Below, in pieces: positions 23,550-35,205 of a stretch of 64,000 nucleotides of DNA. The notes under the pieces are model-generated. The model worked only from the letters and a program-made list of their open reading frames with translations. It had not been told where the DNA came from and ran no database searches. Source of the DNA: Protonemura montana (taxonomy: Eukaryota > Arthropoda > Insecta > Plecoptera > Nemouridae); assembly GCA_947568835.1 (NCBI GenBank), contig OX387609.1, positions 12,579,708-12,643,707 on the forward strand. Reading direction: 5' to 3'. Within the stretch, counting starts at the first letter, position 1, and every line of letters begins with the position of its first letter. A program made the translations under genes and the position numbers.

Positions 23550-26500
23550 CTATGTTTCCTGGTATAATTTGGCTTTTTGTCAGATCCCTTTCGGTGAATT
23601 GCATCCGGTGCGTTTAACCCACTCTGTGAAGTTTACTCTCCCACTAAATATGATCAATAAAATGTACTGTAAACCTTCATGAGATGCAACGGGTTGGACT
23701 TGCCTGATGCAAGATTTTAGCCAGCGGTGGAAAGTCGCGACGAAGTCTCCCAAACGTTTTACTCTTACATTCCATAATTTCCCAACAAATCACTCATATA
23801 CACCTGAAAAATTAAGAAATATTTGTTAAAAGAATCCCAACAACGCCAAACACTGTGTGTCTTCCTGCCAATGTACTTCAAATTCGCCGAAGACATGAAG
23901 ATCACCCTCATATTACAATGCCAGGTTACATTGCTCAATTAGATTTTTTCCAACGCCACTGCTTCACCGAATTTTTCCGAGGTGATGTTATTTTCTCTGA
24001 CGCTGGAATTTGCTTTCGTCGTGGCCGATCACGAAACTTCATTTAAGATGAGGCGATGGTAAGAAAAATATGTTGCAAAGGCGAAAGTTCCAAGTGTTTG
24101 GCGAGTGTTAAGTTGATTTTGGTGCCGGTGTTCGGCGCCGTTGTTTGAGTGACGGGTTCGCTTGTACCAGGACTGGAACCCTGGACGGAGTCCTCAAAAG
24201 AATGTCTGTTTTACGTCTCTCTTTATTCGGGTTGTGTTTTCATATCTAATTTACATGCTGAAGGACTATACAGATTAGGATGGAAAAGTCATCTTGCGAT
24301 ACATATATTTTATTTTGCATAAGTTTTATGACGAGTGCTAAATACGCCGCCTCTACGCCTCCAATATTTTGTTTAACGAAAAAAAAATAACTCTAAAGAA
24401 TGATCTGAACTATTATTGAATGATAATTAATCGCACTCTGTCCTTCGCTTCCTGTAGACTGTAGGGCTTGTTCCACATTTGCCATTTTGCGTAATTTAAA
24501 ATTTGTCTCATAGAGAGCATTAATAACGCCAACGCCTCTCACGCCTCCAATGTTAAAGAATAAGTTTTGACAGGTTCTTAGTATATCTTGACCCACAGCC
24601 AGCTTTTATTCCAGCCCGAAACGTTTCAAAAATTCTCTCCATTCTTGAATTTAATTGTTGACAACATCGTCGCAACAATGCTTCCTATAAGCATGAAGTT
24701 TCAGCGCCGTCTAACGCTCGTGCACTGCACTTTGTCTCTGCACAGACTGTTTCGATTGTTGGGGTATGAGTCATACCGTATTACTCAAAGTCAACCCTTA
24801 CGAGCTAGTCGTGACTCGTGTTTTCACGAATGCCAGTTGCAAATAATTGTTACCTCATTCTAGATTTGAAACCTTGAAGAAAAAAATATAGTTTTCCCGC
24901 TTTGACACTACCATCACTTCCTGTTCCCGAGAGACACATCCCATTGCAATAAACCATGTTTTTAGTTTCGACCTTCAATAGCACTGTTAGTGACTGGAAA
25001 ATTGACCGCCCATAAAAATCGAGTTTAGATCCGTCCGTTATCAGCTTAGAGAGAGGAAAAAATCAGCACAGAAGAGGCAAGAGGAAAGTTGGTTGACATC
25101 GTTCTATATCTTGTGTATGTGTTGAAAAGTATTTCATAAGGTGCTCAAAGGGATACACTAAATTGGCAAAAGAAGTATAGGTTAGTGCTTTCCATTAAAA
25201 AATAGCTGAATTTCAGAAAACATTTTTAAGAATGAGATTTGTGCAAAAAAGAACAAAGAAAAATGTCGATATTCCTGTGAAAGCAAAGCAGGATACAAAA
25301 AGTGCTAAAGGCATTATTAGCAAGCATTATGCGCGTTCAATTTAAATGTATGCGCCCTTTTGACGACATTGTTAATCAAATTTATATGGAATTTTGTTTG
25401 AATAAAAATTATGCCACAAGCCAGCTGCTGTAAAAGACAGTGACAGCACAGACACGGCCAACTTGTATCTCGGGCACTCTTGACGGACAATCTTCTTGCC
25501 TGCTATAAAATGGACTGGATCACCGCCTGATGGAGTCAGTCTAGTTGAGACCCGCGTACTGCCAACATCAGCTCTTGGCCTTCGACTTGATTTACTTGTG
25601 GTAGACTTGAATCTCAATCGTTTGGGTTTATTATAGGTTTCTATGTAGTTCTAGCGTACTTTGTTTAGCCATGGCACGGTGTCTTTCTTCTATTATTTGT
25701 GTTGTAGGCTCGGGTCGAGCTTTCGTGTTTGATGGTTTCGTACTTATTACGTGAATAGACTTTTCTCCATACAAGCGAACGTTTGTTCATACCGTCGACT
25801 TCTTATTTAAGAGTCTTTTGGTCTGTTATACATTTTCTTTTGCAGAATTAGTAAACTTTGTATACTTTTTTTTTTTTTTTTGACAGCATGTTTGGTAGCA
25901 AACATGGTATGGTAACGGACTTGGTCGTGGTGTGCGAATGCGTAATTGTCTTGGCGTTATTAGATTTGTGAATTTTGTATTTGTGATTTTGGTACTTCCA
26001 AGTGTGCAATAGGAACTTACAGCCATGAACGGTGGTCTCGGCTAGAAATCTCTCCTTCCCTATTCTCTTCTATCTATCTGCTTTGTGGAACCCATTAAGT
26101 TTCAGTGGTGGTTACACTTCTAGATGTTTTTTTTTGTCATTACTACGAGCTTGATAAGACCTTGGGTATTGGTGCTGGCTGGCTGATTTGAAAGCGGTTA
26201 GAGAGTAGACCATGTGGCGGCAACCGATTATATGTGGCAATCCTGTGTAGCTCAATCCAGGACGCAACGAATTTAGATTGCATCCGTAGCATGTAGTACT
26301 TAAAGCGTACACTACTCGTTTATGCAGCGCATTACCCTGATTGCGTCATCGAAGTGCTGCACCAAGTTGTTGGCAGTGCAATACGCAACAAGTACTTTGC
26401 TGTTGGGCCGACGTTGAGTGCATTTGTCAGGAAGTAAATAAATTATGAGGGCAAAATCATTCGCCTTGACCACAATGCACTTCTTGTGCGTCCCTGAGTC

Positions 26501-26730
26501 TGGCCAAGATTCCTGCTCATTACTTATGGTGTGCACAGTTTTCTAATCCGAGTCCGAACCTTGCTACCTGGCAGGCTGTCAGATGCGACCAGTATTATCA
26601 ATTGGACCTTCTCAAGATCAACTAGTTATTCTATAAAAATCTCCGGTTGCTTCAGCAATATTTTCTTTGCAGCATCTAGCCTTTTGGCAGGCATATTGTC
26701 ATGGAGACCGTTCTCGCAGTCTGAGCCATT
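23550..26730. other. Non-coding stretch, no gene recognised
   Basis: Short frames only. The minus-strand frame at 25,372-25,617 and others lack motifs. A poly-T run lies near 25,867-25,881. I see no element ends that I can pair. Confidence 0.45.
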
Positions 26731-26737
26731 TGTATTG

Positions 26738-27072
26738 CCTGTACCCTCTCCCGATGGAGCCCCATCAGTTGCATGTCCCACCGATTGCTGTGAACTGCGG
26801 TGAAATATCTGGGATGGCTCGCGGTAACTGATCCGTGTCATCTCTCGATAGAACGTGGTGGCCGACTCCTTACCCGAAGATGCAATGTGATAAGGTTACC
26901 GTCATAAAAATAAAACGCACCTGCATTTTTCAAGGATGCTCATTTATAATTCAAATATCGTTCGTCAATTCGACCAAGAGTGTTTAGTGGTAACTTTTCT
27001 ACAATTTAAATCCTCGCTAGTTTCTCGAATGAGAATCAAACAGCCAGAACATCCCGTTGGCTGCTCTGCCCA
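26738..27072. repeat. Direct repeat R6, copy 2 (with 9,510-9,850)
   Basis: Same orientation as the first copy and alike almost throughout, including CCCACCGATTGCTGTGAACT and CATCTCTCGATAG. A few small insertions differ (for example GGTTACC near 26,895). Confidence 0.65.
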
Positions 27073-27074
27073 TA

Positions 27075-28880
27075 GTAACCGTTAAAGAAGCAGCTGTTTT
27101 AAATCCAAATGCCGAGCTCGCGAAAAAGTGACATCAGGCCAGATCGCGCAGTTGGTGGCACGGGGGAGATTTTGTGGCCAGATAAAATCGTGTGCAGCCA
27201 GGCAACTGGTGTTGTTGAAACGGGTATCTTTGACAGATGGTCGGGCAAACGCAGTTCTCTTGGACGATTGCCCTGCATTGCTTTCCTGTCTAAATCGAGC
27301 GTCTCCTTGGCTAGAGACAAGACGCACGTGTCGAATGCGCGATTCGTGCCATTCGCCGGTGTCCCATCAGAATCGTTCAGTTTCTTCTCTTCTCTTCTAG
27401 TTAATTCGCCAGAGCAGATGTTCTAATATTTTAGAATTTCTGAGCTAGTTGTGCTGGGCTTAAGCTTTGTCGGTACCGCCATGTTTATATATTTTTGAAA
27501 AAAAAAAAAAAAAATGAATTTGATAATAATATCGTTTATTTGTCGTTTGATCATACATCAATATTGATTGACATTGTCACTTCAATTTGCCAAAGGTTAG
27601 TCAAATTAACCAGCATTAATTGGCGGCTGGTAGTCAGATCGCAGAGGCTAAGAGCTTGTGTGTAAAGCCGCCAGGTGAGAAGTTAGCTCCTAGCCAGGAC
27701 ACAGGGCGGTACCGGGATAATGGAGGCGAGCAATCTTTCAATGCCGATAAGAGTTGTGCGTAGTTACAAAACCCTGCTCTCTTGTTTTGTGTTTGCTTCG
27801 GTCAAAGAGACTGGAACCTCGTCCGTCTGTTATGCTACCCTCGAACAAGTGCAAACAAACGAAGAGTAAATTGTCCTAACTGTCACCGAGCTGATCCACA
27901 GTCTTTCTAAAATCGGACCCTGCTAACAGGCAGGCTGTCAGATGCGGTCTTAACACGCTACATGTCTTCCACGTCAGGATGCAGGATCATCAGCATAGAT
28001 GCAAATCTCGTCGAATCTGATTAATACGATTCAGTCGTCCATGCCTGTCAACAGCCACCACTGTTGTGCAATATCCGTCGATTGTTTAACGGCCAGCTTG
28101 ATCAACAGCGACTTTGTCTTGATTGAACCGTTTTTTAAGCCAACATTCTAAAGTAAATCTATGATCTGCCGGGCCGGGCTCGCTGGACGTTCTTCTTGTT
28201 GTCACTTCTGGCACAACGCTCTTGCATTGTCCAGCCTCCTTGCTGTACCGTGAAGGGGGAGAACTTATATTTGTTTCGCAGATAACTCTTGGCATTAATG
28301 TACCGGCGCCAAATCTACTCGACCAACTCCACCCAAGGTCCTTGTGCACTAAATTGCCCAAGTATTTATAGATTGATATCAAACAGATTTATACAGTATC
28401 TGAGTAATCTCCTATTGAGTATTATTCCTAAATAATAAACCGATTCTTTTATTTCTACACTCTTCGTTTATTGTGTGGTTAAATAGCTGACAGCAATCAT
28501 TTAGCCTCTTTCACCTTTAACTTTTCTAGGTTATAATAATTTACCTACTTTATTGGCACCTTCCAGTAGAAATGTATCTTCTTTCTTTCTTATTTCTCTG
28601 TACGGCCCGAAGCGGTTGCCGCGGCGTTTGTTGACTACAGTCACCTCGCAGAAGATCTTCTGCAGGGCGCGAAGTGCAGTACCGTCATCGGCTGCTATCA
28701 TTAGCAGTAAGCACTGCACACGTTACTGGTTTAATATGATGCTCGGGCGTTCCTACGCTGTCATCGCGCAGGATGTGCAACCACAATTCGGAAACAAGTG
28801 AAACTCGGGAACTGCCAGCTTGTGTTGACGAACATCAGCTTCCTTTAGGTAGATCTCGCGGGCCGTGAAGTTGTAACGAA
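27075..28880. other. Non-coding stretch, no gene recognised
   Basis: Frames around 27,082-27,426 are open on both strands in four registers, which is typical of GC-richer spacer rather than a gene. A 17-base A run lies near 27,498-27,515. No RNA gene is visible. Confidence 0.45.
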
Positions 28881-28889
28881 CCGATTGTT

Positions 28890-29000
28890 TACGGTAGCTC
28901 CCACCGAAACGGCGTCCGTCAAGAGCTAATTCGTCTGCTGCAATTTTCAGTCGCTCTGTCCTATGGTGACAAACCATAGGATTCTTGCGAATCGGTGATG
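28890..29000 (-). repeat. Dispersed repeat shared with 2,470-2,575
   Basis: See 2,470-2,575. The minus-strand frame here is longer (down to 28,753) and reads ELALDGRRFGGSYRK in its middle, but I do not recognise a family. Confidence 0.45.
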
Positions 29001-29009
29001 TCATTGAAG

Positions 29010-29860
29010 TTCAAAAACATGTGGCATTCTGTGAGGCTTCAAGCGTGACGTCACGTCACTCGGGACCACGATGTAGACTATTCTTTAATATTCACAGGTA
29101 AAAACCGTTTTTAAAATTAATTCAAGTAATTCTGTTCAACAAGTGCATGGTGTTGACGTAACCTACTTCGTCCCGGAATTCGATTCCCCTGAATCACTGA
29201 TAGCACGACGACTTTATGTCGATCCTTTTCAACTACTGGTGAAACTCACATTCCTTTTTGCAACGACGCCACTGGACAACCGATGTCAATACAGTGGCGA
29301 CAAGATCGGGCGTATTCTTCGGATTTTCCCGCTGAAATGCCACTACGATCCTACTTTTGTTCTTGGAATGCATGCCACCATGCAGAGAATCCACTGTGTC
29401 GTGTCGGCTTGTCGGCTGTACTGTCATCTGTTTCACTGGCTGGACTAGTTGCACTAAGTTTGTCCTATTTTATTTTCCGCAAGATATCAAATGTTTTCAT
29501 CGCGCTCGTCTCTGATACTTGGTGACATGTCGCAATCGACCGCGATTTGGTACTCGATGGCAGCCTGTTGCCGCCCGATAGTACGCTTTGATACACGCTG
29601 TTGATGTTAACATGTCTTGGGTTTACATCTTCGAAGAAGGATTTATTTTTTTTAAAATAAAAAAATGTGTTTTCGAGATGGGCCTCTTTCGGAATCTCGG
29701 TTAAGTCACTCTTGGCCTCAGAGCCTCCAAAGGAATATCCTTGTGAGTGCTACAGTGGTCAGGCAAGTTGTTTGATCCTAGTTACGCTGTCGTCACTGGC
29801 CACTGACAAAAATGTGACCCATGATTGTAATCTGCAAGAATATAGGGAAATAATTTGGAT
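29010..29860. other. Non-coding stretch, no gene recognised
   Basis: Overlapping short frames on both strands without motifs. An A/T-rich run lies near 29,641-29,665. Confidence 0.45.
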
Positions 29861-29864
29861 TGGA

Positions 29865-30255
29865 AGGGAGAGGATTGAAATCTCGCTGTTGCCTTTCTGC
29901 AAGTCTTCGACTCCCAACCCAGGTTGCATCTACAGTGTAATTCTGGATCGTATCACGCTGGTAGCAAACCTTTTTCCCCTTAATCTTGGCTGGACCGATG
30001 TTCGAGTCAAACATTCCATTCTCAGAGCACGTCTGGCACATAGCAGAAATTGCCCTCTCGCTGATTGGTCCACCAGCTAGTGACCAGCCAACACTCAAAT
30101 AATATGAAAATATTCTTTAAATTATTGTGAAGAGATTGCTTTGTTGAAAGTAGTCGATTGGCAATATGGCGACTAACTGATATTTCTCATTTTGTCCTCG
30201 TCCTGGAGGATGACTAGGATGTGTGCGAGACAAGCTTCTGAGACAATGCCTCGTG
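29865..30255. repeat. Repeat R5, direct copy a
   Basis: About 390 bases recur at 30,712-31,085, 845 bases downstream, in the same orientation. Shared blocks include TTGGAAGGGAGAGGATTGAA, GACTCCCAACCCAGGTTGCA, GAGCACGTCTGGCACATAGC and GACAATGCCTCGTGGAAA. A diverged third copy is at about 7,780. The last block reads on the minus strand as FPRGIVSEACLAHILV in both copies. Confidence 0.75.
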
Positions 30256-30439
30256 GAAAGTGGGGATCCCACTTCTCTCCTTCACCGCCTGCTCCCACCA
30301 GAAGGACGCCACCCTGGTTGAAAGCACACTCTAAATAGCGAGCGCTGATCACAACCGCCTCAAACCTCCATTCGGAGACGACGTTTAGGTGCACGTCCTC
30401 ACGCAGCCAAGGCTCCTTCCCTGCAGCTGCTACTCCACG

Positions 30440-30625
30440 CCGGTGGGTTGTGTCATTCTTTTTTCTCTCAGGTCGTCGTAGAGAGCGGTTTTGATACCAA
30501 GTTCCCTCCAGTCACACTCCGCCAGCGACTGAGCTGCCCTCACGGCCTCGACCAGAGCCGGGGTGCCGCTCAAATACCGCCACACGTGGTATGCACGCTG
30601 GTCGTTAATGATGTTATGTCGTTAA
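30440..30625 (-). pseudogene. Coding-like patch, family unknown
   Basis: Between the two R5 copies, the minus strand reads like real protein for about 50 codons: INDQRAYHVWRYLSGTPALV, then EAVRAAQSLAECDWRELGIK. It then shifts frame into a stretch with LNVVSEWRFEAVVISARYLE and NQGGVLLVGAGGEG (30,394-30,280). Stops lie between. The amino-acid make-up and absence of low complexity suggest a broken gene captured between repeat copies. I do not recognise the family. Confidence 0.35.
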
Positions 30626-30711
30626 TCGTCTCTGCGTACTCCTGGCCGACGGCCGTCAGGACCGTCTTCCCGTGGTTCAGGGACCGCCTTACCCCCACCC
30701 CTATTTGATTG

Positions 30712-31085
30712 GAAGGGAGAGGATTGAAATCTGGCTGTTGCCTTTCTGCAAGTCTTCGACTCCCAACCCAGGTTGCATCTACAGTGTAATTCTGCGTATC
30801 ACGCTGGTAGCAAACCTTTTTTTCCCCTTAATCTTGGCTGGACCGATGTTCGAGTCAAACATTCCATTCTAAGAGCACGTCTGGCACATAGCAGATATTG
30901 CCCTCTCGCTGATTGGTCCACCAGCTAGTGACCAGCCAACATTCAAAGATTATAAAAATATTCTTTAAATTATTGTGAAATATCAGTTGCCCTGCAACTG
31001 ATATTTCTCATTTTGTCCTCGTCGCGGAGGTTGACCAGGATGTGTGCGAGACAAGCTTCTGAGACAATGCCTCGTGGAAACGAGC
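30712..31085. repeat. Repeat R5, direct copy b
   Basis: Same blocks as 29,865-30,255 with small gaps. One difference removes about 45 bases between the AT-rich part and the minus-strand FPRGIVSEACLAHILV block. The end of this copy runs directly into the Helitron helicase fragment at 31,090. Confidence 0.75.
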
Positions 31086-31089
31086 GCCG

Positions 31090-31480
31090 TTCATCAATCA
31101 TGACCTCTTCGAGTTTCATGTGGCTTTTGTAAGAATTGAACTGACATGCGGTTCCGTTGCCAGGGAATTGTGCAGCAAATGCCGGCTTGGTTGGCCCCTT
31201 CATCAAATCGAGGTGTGGCATTGTCTTGCCGAAGAATACTGGTTTCTCGAGATGAACGCCCACTCGCCTCAAAGACTGTTCCTGTGCTTTGTTGATCGTC
31301 ATGGCGAACGCCAGTCGGGAACTGGCGCCTTGTCATGGTAAACGCCATGCCAATGTCCGAAGGCGTGAGGTTCACTCGGTAGAGGAATGTTCGATCCGTT
31401 GCTATGGAAACTATGGAAACACGCACTGGATCACGGGCTTCTGGTTGGCTTGGCATTGATGGATTAGGATTCATGGCAGG
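31090..31480 (-). pseudogene. Helitron helicase C-terminal fragment
   Basis: Two overlapping minus-strand frames together give the end of a Pif1-type Helitron helicase. The first carries LTPSDIGMAFTMTRRQFP. After a frame change near 31,305 the second carries LAFAMTINKAQEQSLRRVGV followed by HLEKPVF. The TINKAQGQ-S-L motif (here TINKAQEQSL) is SF1 helicase motif V/VI of Helitron RepHel proteins. After PVF the usual SHGQLYVALSR is replaced by unrelated sequence, so the end is lost. It lies in the same orientation as the Helitron pieces at 33.7 and 36.8-39.6 kb. Confidence 0.75.
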
Positions 31481-31667
31481 CATTTGGCAAGCCTTTCCTT
31501 AGCGCTTTGCTGTGCTGCTAGGATTTGTTAACGATCTTTTTCGCAGTCGGGATCATTCAGCTCCTCGGAAATATTTTAGTCTAAGAAGAATATGCAGAGC
31601 GTTGGGAAAACTGTTGAATAAACAGAGATAGTCTTTCTGTGCAAAGGCACTGCCCTAGGCGCTCGTT

Positions 31668-31880
31668 CAAGCGTGGATAGTGCTGCTACCTGGTGGTCGC
31701 CTAAAGAAAGCGGCGTGGCGATCGGGCCTGGGTTCAGTCTGTCCAAGTCGCTCGAGTAGGAAGGGTTTGGTCGCTCTCGGAGGTGTTGCCAAGTTCATGC
31801 GGTTAGCGTTCGAGGCAAAGTGATATTGTTGGCTATGAGTAGAAACAAATACACTATTTTGTTGGCACTTCAAACTGCTT
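31668..31880 (-). repeat. Dispersed repeat R2, second copy
   Basis: Matches 2,985-3,190. The minus-strand frame again reads LERLGQTEP, DRHAAF and RRPPG in order, preceded by TKPFL. Confidence 0.45.
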
Positions 31881-31999
31881 TCAAGTGTTTTTTCACGATG
31901 CAATAAGATTGTTTTTTTGTCGCGTTTTTAATACCATGGTAAATATTATTCAGTGATATTTTAAGTACGTCTTAAGTTCAGCGACCCACGAATGCCTTC

Positions 32000-32330
32000 C
32001 GTGCTCGAAGGGTTAAACTGTAGTCAATGTTTGTTATTTAATTGCTGAAACGTTTCGTCAAATTGCTTTGAATTATTCTTTCTTGCGACGTCCCGCGAAA
32101 AAAATTCCGGTGGGTCATCAAACTGGCTGTGAGACATTCATAGTCTCTGATGTTTTTTTTGCCCAGGCACTTGGCTCTTGTCGTGTAATCTCTGATTGTC
32201 CTGACACGGCTGCCTGGAATTTCTGTGCTATGGCGTTTTGCATGGGTACCTTGACGGGGTGGAACATCTCAAATATCATATATATTCTATCTCTTACCAT
32301 GCCTTCCACCCCCATAGCAAGGGGCGTGGC
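32000..32330. repeat. R1 fragment followed by the repeat shared with 14,572
   Basis: First comes an R1 copy with GGGTCATCAAACTGGCTGTG (32,113-32,132). Then comes the block shared with 14,572-14,652 (32,250-32,330). Their closeness here, with R2 just upstream, suggests that R2, R1 and this block were once parts of one longer element whose pieces are scattered in the first 15 kb. Confidence 0.45.
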
Positions 32331-32339
32331 ACACCCGAC

Positions 32340-33710
32340 GGAGCTTTTGAAAGAGAGTGCCAGCCCGGCAGTTCTACACCAACCAAATCACCGTAAAAGT
32401 ATCCTTGATCGTCAACAGCAGTAAAAAAAAGCGCCAAGGCGGCTAAAGCCAGTGAGGGATCCCAGCCGACGAAGATCACCCACTTGCAAAAAAGGACGTG
32501 GCCAGGCAGGCAAATCACATGAACAATTCTTCCCTGAACATGTTTTGGCAACGTTGGGTCTGGTGTATTTATGCAGTGTTCGACTGTGGTGTCGATGGTT
32601 TCTCGCGTCTGGAGTATGTTGAAGTTGCAAGTTAGAACGCTTCTTGTTTCTGACGTTTCAAAGTTTCTTTTCAACGCCTAGCAGTGTGAACTTGAGGGAA
32701 AGAGGCTAACCTTTCCGAAAAAAAAAACCTTACTCCTTGACCATTAAACATTTCTCGTTCAAATGATCCGTAAAATGTATCCTGGTTTTCACTAGAGTGA
32801 ATTATAATGCGACGTCGTTGCCATTATGATTTGACCAGTCGGTCTAATGCTTGTGCATTTCCTTGTGGTCTGGCTGAGCGATTAGTTCAAAGTCGACGAC
32901 AATAGGAAAGTAAATCGGTCCTAACTTAAAATAAACGAGATCCGGAGCAAATTTATTTAATTTTACTTCCAAGAACGGACCACAAGACCATTAAGGTTTG
33001 ATGACTATTGAATTGTCAAACCAAATCTTGTCGCCGTCTTATCATTTATTACCCAGGAGGTTATCTCGACAAGAATTTAAACTGATTTCCGAAAGAGACC
33101 GGGTCCGTTGAGCGTGAGGAAATCGATTTTGCTGTCTGAAGCCCCAGCCTGATGGTAGCTGGCCTAACATCGTACTTAAATTTCTGGGGTAGATGGAAGT
33201 CTCCCTCGGCAGATATTTTCAACATTTTTCCCCCTTATTATGTTCGATCTCCTCGCCGCTATTTACCTCTTTGATGGTAAATGCCCCCTTTTCTTAAATC
33301 GGTAAGTTAGGCTGAAGAGGCTGGTTATGGTTGCTCTGCGTCACCTGGATCTGGTATCTAGAGTTTGATCTCTGGTTTCTCTTCTTCGCCCGAAGCCGGA
33401 CCTTCACGTCTTCCTGACCTTTTATTTTTGGTGGTTTAGAGAGTTCGACAACTAAAGTAACGGATTTTTGGCTGAAAGCTGCTTAAATGAGTCTCGTTTT
33501 AAGAGCCTATCTTGTAGAGCGGCCAGGAATGTTTCCGCAGTTAGGGTTCTGGCTTTTGTTCCATTAGTCCCTCTGTTTTTTATTACTTTCTGGTAAGGGT
33601 TTACACAGAGGAGTAGCAGGTTTCTGTCTGATTCGGTGTAGTTTGGCTCATTTGTAGCCTCTTCTTTTTTTGTCTCTCTATGTGCTTTGTCTGTTGTGGC
33701 GTGGTGATAA
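32340..33710. other. Non-coding stretch, no gene recognised
   Basis: The minus-strand frame at 32,294-32,674 is 126 codons but has no motif, and a second minus frame overlaps it. Nothing else is supported. Confidence 0.45.
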
Positions 33711-33719
33711 GTTTAAGTA

Positions 33720-34165
33720 TCACTGACACTTCATTTGGTTCAGCGTCCCTGGCATTTCCTCAGCCCCACTCGATTGCATCACAAGGACTTCGCCGTTCAA
33801 GAACCTCGTAGCTAGCGACACGGTGTACTCCGGGCACAGAATGGCGCAGTCCTGAATCGCTGTCGTCAGAGTGGCGTTGGTGGTCCTCCCGACGACGCTA
33901 TCGACGACGCATTGCTGTGGCAGACCGATGGTGTCTTCTGACGGGACCGTTTACCGCGCGAATTTAACGCGCGACGAACGCTTGTATGTTCGTGCAGATA
34001 AACGGCCAGAGGACGCAACGCTTCGAATACTGTTTGGTGGAAGTCTCCGCATATCACCGTCATCTTGCCGCCCAACGGTCGGTCGTCACTGGTGATGTCC
34101 CACATCGTGCGGTGAATGACGTTCAACACTGTCGACGATGCCATTGGTCCTTCATCATCGCAACG
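33720..34165 (-). pseudogene. Helitron helicase middle fragment
   Basis: On the minus strand an open frame begins MASSTVLNVIHRTMWDI and then carries PLGGKMTVICGDFHQ. GGKxxxxxGDFxQ is the Walker B/motif II region of the Helitron Pif1-like helicase. After a frame change it continues with LTTAIQDCAILCPEY, SLATRFLNGEV and QSSGAEEMPGT, matching the region where RepHel proteins have AILxPxN and NGE. It is broken by at least one frameshift and lacks the Walker A part. It is collinear with, but separated from, the C-terminal piece at 31.1-31.5 kb. Confidence 0.7.
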
Positions 34166-34189
34166 TAAATTTCTTTTAAAAATCTCGAA

Positions 34190-34787
34190 AAATGAACTAT
34201 AAAACTTTTTCTGTTTGACCACTGCAAGGCGAACGAATACTATAAATGGGAATACTGAAAATCGTTCTAAAATGGCTGGAGATAGCTTTAATTTTAGTAA
34301 TTATATTATGTTTAAAAGGGTCCAAGTTGTTTTGACTTATAAAACCGTTACGAAACTTTATGCATGCATTGCGCAATATATCGACATCGCTTCGACAATA
34401 AGCGACCAACTCTTTGCAACAATTGAAAATTACGTTACGATTTCGCTGGTCCGCATGCCACGCGAGAAATACGTCTCGTCTCTTGGGGGACATTGTGTCA
34501 CAACCGTAATAATGAGTGTCGGGCACGGGGCCTATGTAATCGGCATTCTCTCTTCGACTAAAATAATGGGGGTAGTATCCTTTGCTGAACGTCTCCAAGT
34601 TGAATGCCGATGGAAGTCCACTCAGGGGCATGGGCAAAAAATTTAGCGAGTCTTTGAATATCAAATCATTTGATTCAAACATTGTGATTTTAGCCCTCGA
34701 CATGATAATTTTTGGAGTCCATTTTAGTTTCTCGACCATGTGGCGTATAATAAAATGTCTATCAAAAGCACGTGCATTTTAGGGAGA
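34190..34787 (-). pseudogene. DNA polymerase B (protein-primed type), exonuclease fragment
   Basis: A minus-strand frame with motifs of the 3'-5' exonuclease domain of protein-primed family-B DNA polymerases (DNA_pol_B_2). Near its start is NARAFDRHFI, matching the NxxxFDxxFI exonuclease motif. Then come DSLNFLPMPLSGLP and YYPHYF, and near the end YCRSDVDILR, the Y-x-x-x-D motif. The N-terminus with the first exonuclease motif and the whole polymerase part are missing; the frame then runs into unrelated repeat DNA. Such genes occur in Maverick/Polinton elements, adintovirus-like elements and other animal mobile elements; no capsid, protease or integrase is nearby, so the source cannot be named. 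It is inactive as it stands. Confidence 0.75.
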
Positions 34788-35205
34788 AAGATTTGTTGGA
34801 TAATGTCAGCTAAAATATCAGAAATCACAATAACGTGGGTCACAATCACAATTAAGCTTTGACAATAGGTTTTGATTACTTACATTTTAACTTAATTGTA
34901 CTGTAGGTTTCAATGGGCGACAAGTAAAATGAAAAGAAACAAAATTGTTATAAACAAAATAAAAACGCACCAAAATGCTCCACAATACCAAACATGTAAT
35001 TATAAACCTACAAAAAAATATAAAAAAAAATATATATATATCTAGGAACAAATAAAGGAATATAAGAAAACAGGGATATAACAGGAACAAATCTCGGACA
35101 GAAACTTTTGAAGTTTTGACTTCCCGACTCGTCGGTAAACGTTCTAAAGTCTTCACCAACTTGCAAGAAGGCTGTGAAGTTTTCAGACTTCATGTAAGCT
35201 TACAT

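Noticed and set aside
29865-31085. LTR retrotransposon with R5 as LTRs
   Set aside because: R5 does not start with TG and end with CA, no primer site or gag-pol is seen inside, and a solitary third copy differs in extent.
32294-32674. 126-codon minus-strand frame as a gene
   Set aside because: No motif, overlapped by another minus frame, and its end lies in repeat DNA.
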